From assembly GCA_022711175.1 (NCBI GenBank), contig JAKLFM010000023.1:1-42848 (forward strand): a stretch of 42,848 nucleotides of DNA. Reading direction: 5' to 3'. The translations under genes were made by a program, and so were the position numbers. The notes beneath the pieces were generated by a model. The model was not told the origin of the DNA. It saw only the letters and a program-made list of their open reading frames with translations, and did no database searches. Every line of letters begins with the position of its first letter. Within the stretch, counting starts at the first letter, position 1. Source of the DNA: Bacteroidota bacterium. Lineage in GTDB: Bacteria; Bacteroidota; Bacteroidia; Bacteroidales; UBA4417. This document shows positions 1-6,636 of this stretch, piece after piece.

Positions 1-330
1 GGTTTTCATCATTTTTTCGCGGTTTGGCAGGTTTATCATCTCAATTTCGGCTCCTACCAGGTCGATGTGTGCGGGAAGAAGGTCGAGGTTTGGCGTTTCG
101 GTCTTAAGGATAATATTCCGGGGGTCAACCTCTTCAACAATACATTCGTAGATGGATGTTTTGATATTCTTGGGGTCGAACCCTACACCCGATGTGGCAT
201 TGGCCTGAGGGTCACCGTCAATGATGAGTGTTTTGCGCTCCAGCACTGCCAGCGAAGCTCCCAGGTTAATGGCTGTTGTAGTTTTGCCAACGCCACCCTT
301 TTGATTTGCTATTGTGATAACCTTTCCCAT
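1..330 (-). CDS. parA: ParA/Soj-family chromosome partitioning ATPase (partial, C-terminus beyond window)
   Basis: Only the first 110 residues are visible; the gene runs off the left edge. The product begins [19 protein letters not shown], the deviant Walker A motif of ParA/MinD ATPases (KGGVGKTT, residues 11-18), followed by [12 protein letters not shown] (residues 35-46), the Walker A' region that contacts Mg-ATP and partner protein. The family makes ATP-dependent dimers that bind DNA nonspecifically and move ParB-parS complexes, so the chromosomal copy segregates replication origins. The ATG at 328-330 is chosen because the P-loop normally lies about 10 residues from the start. A perfect TAnnTTTG box lies at 469-476, giving a leader of roughly 130 nt. 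A parB gene would be expected just outside the window; this is inferred, not seen. Confidence 0.93.
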   Translation of the reverse strand, partial: MGKVITIANQKGGVGKTTTAINLGASLAVLERKTLIIDGDPQANATSGVGFDPKNIKTSIYECIVEEVDPRNIILKTETPNLDLLPAHIDLVGAEIEMINLPNREKMMKT

Positions 331-468
331 CGTATCGTAAATGCCTTGTATGTTGAGATTGAAGAAGTTGCGGTTAAAAGGCCGTGCATTGCAAGTATTG
401 AAATGTTACTCCGTTGATAGCTTGCAAAATCCGGCAAAATCGAGTGAGTTTGAGTTTATTCAGAAATG

Positions 469-476
469 CAAAAATA
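469..476 (-). promoter_or_regulatory. Bacteroidota -7 box for parA
   Basis: The reverse strand reads TATTTTTG, a perfect match to the Bacteroidota sigma-ABfr -7 consensus TAnnTTTG, about 140 nt upstream of the parA ATG. It lies in the 279-base gap 331-609, in which I see no credible gene. I did not find a convincing -33 TTG partner. Confidence 0.5.
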
Positions 477-609
477 CGATATTCGGATAAGGCAGCCGAT
501 GCAATGTTGATAAGTTTTAACGCATCGGGAAGCATTGATTTACATGCAAAAACATTTCAAGGCATCGCCTTGGCATGCCCGCGAACGTTTATACCTTAAT
601 TTAAGTCGG

Positions 610-942
610 CTACTTGTCGAGGTCGTCGAATTCAACCCCCGAGTGGTTGTGGTCGTCAGCGTAATGACGCTCGGGGGGAACTTCTCCGGTTTCGATGAAG
701 GATACGGCATCCTTCAGCCCATCGCCGAATTTCTCGAAATCTTCGCGGTAGAGGAACAGCTTATGCTTTTTATAGAAAAATTTCCCCTGTGCATTGTCAA
801 ACTCTCGTTTGCTTTCGGTGATAGTAATGTAATACTGGTCGGTACGGGTGCGTTTTACATCGAAAAAGTAGGTGCGCTTTCCTGCTTTAACAGCCCTCGA
901 AAATACGTCTTCCCTGCTCTCCGTGCGATCATTTTCTTCCAT
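610..942 (-). CDS. PUR-like DNA/RNA-binding protein (DUF3276)
   Basis: A 110-residue protein of the Bacteroidota DUF3276 family, which has the PUR fold found in eukaryotic Pur-alpha single-stranded nucleic-acid-binding proteins. The typical core is visible: VFSRAVKAGKRTYFFDVKRT (about 13-32), then DQYYITITESKR, then a KHKLFLYREDFEKF segment (about 59-72), ending in an acidic tail (GVEFDDLDK). Length fits the family. Known members bind single-stranded DNA or RNA; the cellular role in bacteria is unsettled. It is divergent from nusB, with which it shares the 188-base spacer 943-1130, and has its own -7 box at 981-988. The ATG at 942 precedes the conserved core by the usual short charged segment. 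Confidence 0.88.
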   Translation of the reverse strand: MEENDRTESREDVFSRAVKAGKRTYFFDVKRTRTDQYYITITESKREFDNAQGKFFYKKHKLFLYREDFEKFGDGLKDAVSFIETGEVPPERHYADDHNHSGVEFDDLDK

Positions 943-980
943 TGTCGTCAGTTTTAAATTTCCTTATCGTACAACTCATG

Positions 981-988
981 CAAATTTA
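981..988 (-). promoter_or_regulatory. Bacteroidota -7 box for the DUF3276 gene
   Basis: Reverse strand TAAATTTG, a perfect TAnnTTTG match, 38 nt before the ATG at 942. A TTG lies 17 bp further upstream (1006-1008 on the plus strand as CAA), slightly closer than the usual 19-21 bp. Confidence 0.6.
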
Positions 989-1094
989 TATTTTTTTTAA
1001 CGTATCAAGCGAAGAAATAGTTTACCGGCCAATAAAAATTGGCTAAAATAGCCGTTCCATTCCTTATTGCTGACATTCAAAACGCATTAATCAC

Positions 1095-1102
1095 TAATTT
1101 TG
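1095..1102 (+). promoter_or_regulatory. Bacteroidota -7 box for nusB
   Basis: TAATTTTG followed by CCG, a perfect TAnnTTTG match 28 nt before the nusB ATG at 1131. It probably drives at least nusB. Confidence 0.6.
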
Positions 1103-1130
1103 CCGCCGAAAAATTGTTCATTTACACAAT

Positions 1131-2093
1131 ATGTTAAGCAGAAGGTTCCTCAGGATCAAGGTGTTGCAGGCGATATATGCCTATATGCAGGAAGGCCCCG
1201 AAAGTATTAATTCAGGTGAAAAGCAGCTCCTGAAGAGTCTTGATAAACTTTATGAACTATATATCAGGCAGTTATCGCTGCTGATCGAAATTTCTGATTT
1301 TGCCCAAAGGCGTATCGAAGAAAACAAGCTCAAGTTTTTACCTACCGAAAGCGATCTGAATCCCAATACCCGCTTCATCAATAACCAGTTTATCAGTCAG
1401 TTGGCTGCTAACCGCGATTTTATTAAAAAGCGCGATCAGTATAAAATTACATGGGCCGATGATGAAGAGATGATCAGGAAACTATACAACCAGTTGCGCG
1501 AAAGTACCGCTTATACCGCTTATATGGCCGCTTCGGAAACCTCATATAAGCTTGATAAAGAATTTGTTGAAAAGATATTTGAAGAAATTGTCGCCCAATC
1601 GGAACTGCTCGAGAGCTATTATGAGGAACGCAGCATATACTGGAGTGACGATTTCGAAATCACTCTATACATGGTGCAAAAAACGATCAGGGGATTTCGT
1701 GCCGATCATGACGAATACACACCACTGCCGGCGCTGCTTAAAGATGAAAATGCCGGCGAAGGAAGCGAAGACCTTGATTTTGTGAAGAACCTTTACCGCA
1801 AAACCATCATCCACAGCGACGAATTTAACGGCATCATTGCTGAGAAAGCCCAGAACTGGGAGATCGACCGTATCGCGCTTATGGACATGCTGCTGTTAAA
1901 AATGGCCATGACGGAATTCATCGATTTCCCTTCAGTGCCTGTGAAAGTAACACTGAATGAATACATTGAGCTGGCAAAAAGCTTCAGCACGCCCAAAAGC
2001 AAACTCTTCATCAACGGCATACTCGATAAACTCATCGTTGATTTCAAGGCTGACGGGCGACTGGTAAAAACCGGCCGCGGACTGATGGAGTGA
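1131..2093 (+). CDS. nusB: Transcription antitermination factor NusB
   Basis: A 320-residue NusB. The N-terminus (MLSRRFLRIKVLQAIYAYMQ) is the classic NusB helix. The all-alpha core continues in the C-terminal half: AQNWEIDRIALMDMLLLKMAMTEF (about 240-263), then VPVKVTLNEYIELAKSF (about 270-286) and LFINGILDKL. E. coli NusB is about 140 residues; the extra central insertion, about residues 80-210, is usual in Bacteroidota. NusB with NusE (S10) binds boxA RNA and supports processive rRNA transcription. It heads the forward run that continues to coaE. Confidence 0.95.
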   Translation: MLSRRFLRIKVLQAIYAYMQEGPESINSGEKQLLKSLDKLYELYIRQLSLLIEISDFAQRRIEENKLKFLPTESDLNPNTRFINNQFISQLAANRDFIKKRDQYKITWADDEEMIRKLYNQLRESTAYTAYMAASETSYKLDKEFVEKIFEEIVAQSELLESYYEERSIYWSDDFEITLYMVQKTIRGFRADHDEYTPLPALLKDENAGEGSEDLDFVKNLYRKTIIHSDEFNGIIAEKAQNWEIDRIALMDMLLLKMAMTEFIDFPSVPVKVTLNEYIELAKSFSTPKSKLFINGILDKLIVDFKADGRLVKTGRGLME

Positions 2094-2207
2094 TCCTGTA
2101 AACTGCATTTTATTTCACCTTGCCGTGAATCGCAGCGGTTAATCATTTCGATTCTATCCGGACCATTAAACAATCAATTATTCACCCAATCAACCAGTCA
2201 CTGATCA

Positions 2208-2215
2208 TAATTCTG
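2208..2215 (+). promoter_or_regulatory. Probable -7 box for the GNAT gene
   Basis: TAATTCTG, one mismatch to TAnnTTTG, ending 4 nt before the ATG at 2220. A transcript from it would be almost leaderless. Confidence 0.35.
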
Positions 2216-2219
2216 TCCT

Positions 2220-2660
2220 ATGCATTCCGACACCATTGCTGACTTTACCATCCGCGATTTCCATGATTCGGATTTCGTCCCGGTGCAGGCGTTGTGGCTT
2301 CCGCTTGGCCTTGGCAGCAGCCAGCGAGGCGATACTCTTCAGGTGATAAAAAGCACATTGCTTGCCGGCGGCAAATTCCTTGTTCTTGAAGAAAAGGCGA
2401 CCGGTAAATTGATCGGCACCTCCTGGATGACGGTTGACGGGCGGCGCAACTACCTGCATCATTTCGGTATTGATGAAAATTACCAGGGCAGGGGATTAGG
2501 AAGACAACTGCTGGATGCTTCACTTGCATTTGCACGCAGGAAGGGCCTGCAATTGAAAATTGAAGTACACCGGCAGAACCAGCGGGCACTTGATCTTTAC
2601 CAGCGCAATGGTTTCAAATTCCTCGGCGATTACGATGTATATATCATTCGCGATATTTGA
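2220..2660 (+). CDS. GNAT family N-acetyltransferase
   Basis: A 146-residue single-domain GNAT protein. The acetyl-CoA pyrophosphate-binding signature is visible as NYQGRGLGRQLLDASLAFAR (about 87-106, Q/RxxGxG/A), preceded by the beta4 strand LHHFGIDE and followed by the LKIEVHRQNQRALDLYQRNGF segment, the usual motif B region. It transfers an acetyl group from acetyl-CoA to an amine; the substrate cannot be told. It interrupts a run (nusB, DUF1573, yajC, YbbR, coaE) that I recall as frequently contiguous in related genomes, and has its own candidate -7 box, so it may be an insertion with independent expression. Confidence 0.88.
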   Translation: MHSDTIADFTIRDFHDSDFVPVQALWLPLGLGSSQRGDTLQVIKSTLLAGGKFLVLEEKATGKLIGTSWMTVDGRRNYLHHFGIDENYQGRGLGRQLLDASLAFARRKGLQLKIEVHRQNQRALDLYQRNGFKFLGDYDVYIIRDI

Positions 2661-2691
2661 AACCGGTGTCGTTCGGTCACGCCTTATTTCT

Positions 2692-2699
2692 TACTTTTG
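2692..2699 (+). promoter_or_regulatory. Bacteroidota -7 box for the DUF1573-yajC-coaE run
   Basis: TACTTTTG followed by C, a perfect TAnnTTTG match, 17 nt before the ATG at 2717. Its position argues that the upstream frame-open region (from 2657) is not translated. Confidence 0.6.
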
Positions 2700-2716
2700 C
2701 AATCATTTCATACGTT

Positions 2717-3184
2717 ATGAAAAACACACTGTTACTTGTTGCACTGCTCGCAGGAATCATAATTTCAGCTCCTTCATGTAAAAGGCACGGCAAAGGCGAT
2801 CTGCCTGCTGATGTTATCATGAATCCAAATACAGCATCGGGTAAAACCGATCCTGATGCGTTGCCTGTCATTACCTTTGACAAGGATTTTCATGATTTTG
2901 GAAAGCTCACCTCGGGTGAAAAAGTCACTTATGCATTCAAATTTACCAATACGGGGAAAGGATTGCTGCTCATCTCAAAAGTGAGTACTTCATGCGGCTG
3001 CACTGTGTCGGAATACCCAAAGGAACCGATAAAACCGGGCCAGGGTGGTACCATCGACGTGAGTTTCGACAGCGAAGGCCGTATGGGGCTGCAAAACAAA
3101 ACAATCACAGTCTTCAGCAATACGCAACCACCAACCAACCTTCTCAGAATTCAGGCAAGTGTGGTTGAAGTTATAGATCTGTAA
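2717..3184 (+). CDS. DUF1573 domain-containing lipoprotein
   Basis: A 155-residue exported protein. It starts MKNTLLLVALLAGIIISAPSC, a hydrophobic signal peptide ending at a cysteine (C21), so probably a lipoprotein, although APSC is not an ideal lipobox. The rest is a DUF1573 immunoglobulin-like domain, with the hallmark segments FDFGKL-type entry (DFHDFGKLTSGEKVTYAFKF, about 56-75), TGKGLLLISKVSTSCGCTV and KPGQGGTIDVSFDSEGR. The domain is very common in Bacteroidota surface proteins; function unknown. The start is placed at 2717 instead of the open frame from 2657 because the -7 box lies between them and the signal peptide starts here. Confidence 0.88.
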   Translation: MKNTLLLVALLAGIIISAPSCKRHGKGDLPADVIMNPNTASGKTDPDALPVITFDKDFHDFGKLTSGEKVTYAFKFTNTGKGLLLISKVSTSCGCTVSEYPKEPIKPGQGGTIDVSFDSEGRMGLQNKTITVFSNTQPPTNLLRIQASVVEVIDL

Positions 3185-3256
3185 GCGGATGCTGAAACAC
3201 ACATCAAATGTTAGAATCAAGAGAATCAATTCAATAATAACTAAACGAATCAATCC

Positions 3257-3592
3257 ATGGAATTACTGAACATCCTTTTAATGGCCCCGCAATCGGCCGA
3301 TGGCAAAAGCACCGGCGGTTTCAGCTCACTTATCTTTCTGGTGGTAATTTTTGTAGTGTTTTACTTTTTCTTCATCCGTCCGCAGGTAAAACGTACAAAA
3401 GACCAGAAAAAATACCGCGAAAGCCTTCAGAAAGGGCAAAAAATCATCACGATTGGCGGCATTCACGGCAAAATCGTTGAACTACAGGATACAACGGTTA
3501 CCATTGAAGTTGAAGGCGGCGTAAAGTTGCGCATCGAAAAATCTGCCGTTGCTGCTGATTCGCAGGACCAGCTTGGCAGCGAGGCCAAATAG
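3257..3592 (+). CDS. yajC: Preprotein translocase subunit YajC
   Basis: A 111-residue single-pass inner-membrane protein. One transmembrane segment (about 22-40, SSLIFLVVIFVVFYFFFIRP) is followed by QVKRTKDQKKYRESLQKGQKIITIGGIHGKIVEL, the standard YajC cytoplasmic motif. YajC associates with SecDF and the SecYEG translocon and modulates export. No -7 box is visible in the 72-base gap after the DUF1573 gene, so the two are probably cotranscribed. Confidence 0.96.
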   Translation: MELLNILLMAPQSADGKSTGGFSSLIFLVVIFVVFYFFFIRPQVKRTKDQKKYRESLQKGQKIITIGGIHGKIVELQDTTVTIEVEGGVKLRIEKSAVAADSQDQLGSEAK

Positions 3593-3652
3593 CTCAACAT
3601 AACTGAGCAGATCATTTTCAATTGCCGGTAACGGTTATTTCATTTCAGTTAA

Positions 3653-4660
3653 ATGCAACAACCAGGCAAACAGATTGATACATTAGAAACCGGAACGCGT
3701 CAGCCTAACAGGCAGAAGTTTAGGAAACGCATCGCGGTGCTTTTGGTGTGCCTCGGCATTTCCACGCTCATGTGGCTGTTTATCGAGCTTACCAAGGATT
3801 ACACTACGGAACTTAAATATTCCGTGGCATTTACAAATGTTCCGAAAGACCTGATCCTGCAAAACCAGAATGATTCATCCATTACAGTAGGAATCACTGC
3901 CCAGGGTTTTGAATTGGTTACGGCGCAGCTTTTCAGAAAGCGCCAGGAACTGGTGGTTGATTTATCAGAAATCCGCATCCGCAAGGAAACGGAAGGTTAT
4001 TCGGCATTTATTCCCGCTGCCAGTGTGTTGCAGCAATTTGTAAGACAGATAAGGTATTCAAAATCAATTTCATACATCAAACCAGATACCTTGTTTTTCA
4101 GGTTTTCGGATGTTTACCGGAAAGAAGTACCCGTCAGACTGAACTTTTCGTATAGCATGGAACAACAGTACCAGCTTTACGATTCGCTGGAGTGGTGGCC
4201 TAAAACGGTTATGGTTTCAAGCATCAAAGATGTAATCGACACCATACGGTTTGTTTCAACAGCCAAGACTGTAGAAACAGGGATTGACAGCAGTCTTGTT
4301 TTAAAGATTCCCCTGTTACGGCCCTTATCAAGAGGTATGATCTCTTTTTCGGCCGACTCGGTTTCGGTTCGTATGTCGGTGCAGAAATATACCGAAGCTA
4401 CGTTCACCGTGCCGATAAAAACCGAAGGCAATACAACGCAGCTTCGAATCTTTCCCGATCAGGCCGAAATTACCTGCCTTGTACCAATGGTTGACTACAA
4501 GCAGGTTGAAGCCGCCAGTTTTGTAGCGTCGGTGCAGGCTGACGGCAACACCCTGGCTCAAAATTCAAAGCTCAAAGTGAACCTGGCAAAGGTGCCCCCG
4601 AGGGTGAAAGTGGTGAGTTTAAAACCTGAATTTGTAGAGTACATCATCCTTTCACCATGA
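3653..4660 (+). CDS. YbbR/CdaR-like domain membrane protein
   Basis: A 335-residue protein with one N-terminal transmembrane segment (about 26-47, IAVLLVCLGISTLMWLFIEL) and a long periplasmic part resembling YbbR repeats, for example LKYSVAFTNVPKDLIL (about 54-69) and the late TFTVPIKTEG...LRIFPDQAEITCLV region. In Firmicutes the YbbR protein CdaR regulates the c-di-AMP cyclase CdaA; in Bacteroidota the family sits between yajC and coaE and has no established partner. The stop codon overlaps the coaE start by 4 bases (ATGA at 4657-4660), a sign of translational coupling. Confidence 0.85.
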   Translation: MQQPGKQIDTLETGTRQPNRQKFRKRIAVLLVCLGISTLMWLFIELTKDYTTELKYSVAFTNVPKDLILQNQNDSSITVGITAQGFELVTAQLFRKRQELVVDLSEIRIRKETEGYSAFIPAASVLQQFVRQIRYSKSISYIKPDTLFFRFSDVYRKEVPVRLNFSYSMEQQYQLYDSLEWWPKTVMVSSIKDVIDTIRFVSTAKTVETGIDSSLVLKIPLLRPLSRGMISFSADSVSVRMSVQKYTEATFTVPIKTEGNTTQLRIFPDQAEITCLVPMVDYKQVEAASFVASVQADGNTLAQNSKLKVNLAKVPPRVKVVSLKPEFVEYIILSP

Positions 4661-5256
4661 TCAAAGCAGGGCTTACCGGCGGCATAGGCAGCGGGAAATC
4701 ATTGGTAGCCGAGGTGTTTAAGCATTTGGGTGTGCCAGTTTTTAATGCTGATGCAGAGGCAAAGAATTTGTATTCAAAACCGGAGGTTCTCAGGATCATT
4801 GCCGGCCATTTCGGTAATTCAGTTCTCCTGCCCGACGGCTCGCTCGATCGTAAGGCACTTGCTTCCATTGTTTTTTCCGATAAGGAGAGCCTTCAAAAGC
4901 TCAATTCAATTATTCACCCGCTTGTAGAATCAGCATTTATTGACTGGCTGCAGCAAAATGCCAGTTCGGCATACACGATACATGAAGCGGCAATACTCTA
5001 TGAAAGCGGTTTTGACCGGTTCTTTGATAAAGTGATAGTAGTTGATGCTCCTCAGGAACTGTGCATTGCGCGCGTCATTGATCGTGATAACATAACCCGT
5101 GCACAGGTATTGGAGCGGATGAAGAACCAATGGGAACCGGAGAGAAAGGCATCAAAAGCCGACTTTCTCATTGTAAACGATGGAGAGCAGATGGTGCTGC
5201 CGCAAGTGCTTGCCATTCACAAGTATCTGATGCACATGCAGGGTGATCAGGAATAG
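4657..5256 (+). CDS. coaE: Dephospho-CoA kinase
   Basis: A 199-residue P-loop kinase. The N-terminus MIKAGLTGGIGSGKS carries Walker A (GGIGSGKS, residues 8-15), then FNADAEAKNLY in the dephospho-CoA-binding region, and VIDRDNITRAQVLERMKNQ (about 137-155), the CoaE lid. It performs the last step of coenzyme A synthesis, ATP-dependent phosphorylation of the 3' hydroxyl of dephospho-CoA. It is translationally coupled to the YbbR gene upstream and ends 7 bases from the converging gene at 5264. Confidence 0.96.
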   Translation: MIKAGLTGGIGSGKSLVAEVFKHLGVPVFNADAEAKNLYSKPEVLRIIAGHFGNSVLLPDGSLDRKALASIVFSDKESLQKLNSIIHPLVESAFIDWLQQNASSAYTIHEAAILYESGFDRFFDKVIVVDAPQELCIARVIDRDNITRAQVLERMKNQWEPERKASKADFLIVNDGEQMVLPQVLAIHKYLMHMQGDQE

Positions 5257-5263
5257 AAAGCGC

Positions 5264-5908
5264 TTACTTCGCAATATGGAAGTTGAATGCCGGTGTGCCC
5301 AGAACGCCCATCAGTCTGACCCATATCGGTAAAAGTTGTTCGGTGCCCCGTGATGCCGTGATATCACCAAGATCGACGATGTTTTTCCATCCAAAGTCCT
5401 GTAACAGCCGGCGTACGTCATTTTTTGCATTTGCCTCGTTGCCACAGATAAAAATGTCGTGCTCTTCCCTGATTAGCTGAGGGTTGACCATAAGCTGGCA
5501 ATTCATGGTGTTGAGGGTTTTAACAACACGGGCTTCAGGAAATTCACGCTGAATGGTTTCGCCGAGTGAATCGGTGTTGCAAATGATGAGTGAAGGAGGC
5601 ATACCTTTTGAAAAGTCGAGGCTGTTAGCCAGGTCAACCAGTATTTTTCCTTCCAGATTCTTCTTTCCGGCAAGGTGCAATGCTTCAAGTGAGAATTCAC
5701 CCTTTGTGCAGTTAAAAACCAGTGTGCCAAAAGCTGCCGATTGGGCAAAAGTGCCTGTATAAGCTTTGTCGCCGTTGGCCGCTTTCCACGCCCGGGCATT
5801 GGCATTGTCAGCAGTACGTGAGCCCAGCATCACCCTGTGGCCGAGGCTTATCAGTTTGGCACCAATGGTATTGCCAACCATACCTGTGCCCAATACAGAA
5901 ATATCCAT
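5264..5908 (-). CDS. NADPH-dependent F420 reductase-like NAD(P)-binding protein
   Basis: A 214-residue Rossmann-fold protein beginning MDISVLGTGMVGNTIGAKL (dinucleotide-binding GxGxxG at 7-12) with LGSRTADNA after beta2, as in NADP-preferring members. The remainder (LVFNCTKGEF, VDLANSL, VVKTLNTMNCQLMVNP, FICGNEANAKNDVRRLL) matches the F420-dependent NADP reductase/NADP oxidoreductase family (FNO-like). Bacteroidota do not generally make F420, so the real acceptor is probably another small molecule; the substrate is unknown. Single gene converging on coaE; no clear -7 box upstream. Confidence 0.82.
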   Translation of the reverse strand: MDISVLGTGMVGNTIGAKLISLGHRVMLGSRTADNANARAWKAANGDKAYTGTFAQSAAFGTLVFNCTKGEFSLEALHLAGKKNLEGKILVDLANSLDFSKGMPPSLIICNTDSLGETIQREFPEARVVKTLNTMNCQLMVNPQLIREEHDIFICGNEANAKNDVRRLLQDFGWKNIVDLGDITASRGTEQLLPIWVRLMGVLGTPAFNFHIAK

Positions 5909-5990
5909 GATGATAGAATTAAGAATTTGATGAATAACATTTTGGGTAAATTATTGTTCATTTGTATGAGTATTCGCAACTTTTAACAGA

Positions 5991-5998
5991 TACTTTTG
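5991..5998 (+). promoter_or_regulatory. Bacteroidota -7 box for the gene at 6039
   Basis: TACTTTTG followed by CC, a perfect TAnnTTTG match, 40 nt before the ATG at 6039. Confidence 0.55.
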
Positions 5999-6038
5999 CC
6001 GGTAAAGGTTATCAATAATCAGAAAAACTTTAATTGTT

Positions 6039-6572
6039 ATGTCAGAACAGATTTTAGGAGTAGGTTCGAGGGTCAGGCACCCTCAGTTCGGCAAAGGCGT
6101 GGTTGTGCAGGTGCGCAGCGATGCTTACGAAATTGGGTTTATTGAAACAGGCGTCCGCCAGATACTGCGCGACTTCCAGGGCCTCGAAGTGATAGAGTTG
6201 GTTGAAACTCCTTCCGACCTTGCCACGTACGAAAAAATTGAAAAAAGCCTTGTGCGTATTCTCCGCCGTTTCAGCGATGTGAGTGAAATTACCCAGATGG
6301 GCCAGCGCTGGAACAATGGTAAAATGATTCTGTACCCGGGCGACAATACTACCAAAGAAAAGGAGGTGCCGCTGGAGGCTTTCTTTCATAAAATTGTGAT
6401 GGTACGCGACCGACTGCGTGTGCTCGAAGCCAAAATAAATGCCAGCGCTCTCAGCGACGAGGATAAAGTGGAGCTTCAGCAATACATTACACGCTGCTAT
6501 GGCAGCCTTACCACTTTCAATGTACTTTTCAAAAACAAGGAAGATCAGTTTATCGGAGAAAAGTCAGCCTGA
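6039..6572 (+). CDS. Conserved hypothetical protein with N-terminal SH3-like domain
   Basis: A 177-residue soluble protein of unknown function. The first 60 residues (GVGSRVRHPQFGKGVVVQVR, about 7-26, then YEIGFIETGVRQILRDF) resemble the small SH3/Tudor-like module with a V-HP-FG-G-V signature found at the ends of UvrD/PcrA helicases and in RNA-polymerase-binding proteins. The second half (about 60-175) is helical and charged, with no recognised domain. It is monocistronic, with its own -7 box and a strong terminator directly after it. A nucleic-acid or RNA-polymerase contact is possible by analogy only. Confidence 0.7.
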   Translation: MSEQILGVGSRVRHPQFGKGVVVQVRSDAYEIGFIETGVRQILRDFQGLEVIELVETPSDLATYEKIEKSLVRILRRFSDVSEITQMGQRWNNGKMILYPGDNTTKEKEVPLEAFFHKIVMVRDRLRVLEAKINASALSDEDKVELQQYITRCYGSLTTFNVLFKNKEDQFIGEKSA

Positions 6573-6591
6573 TGTCATAATTATAAAAATA

Positions 6592-6627
6592 AAATCCCCC
6601 CGGTACATTTTCCGGAGGGATTTTTTT
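6592..6627. terminator. Bidirectional rho-independent terminator
   Basis: A 12-bp stem (6592-6603 with 6612-6623, one mismatch) with an 8-base loop, followed by a run of T on the plus strand and preceded by A-rich sequence that acts as a T tract for the reverse strand. It lies between the converging genes ending at 6572 and 6637 and can serve both. Confidence 0.85.
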
Positions 6628-6636
6628 ATTTGCTGA

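Noticed and set aside
67..417. Forward open frame of 116 codons near the left edge
   Set aside because: It lies antisense to the ParA gene, which has a clear P-loop; the product resembles nothing.
535..957. Forward open frame of 140 codons
   Set aside because: It is antisense to the DUF3276 gene, which has the family motifs and its own promoter.
1793..2173. Reverse open frame of 126 codons
   Set aside because: Antisense shadow of nusB with serine-rich, repetitive translation and no family features.
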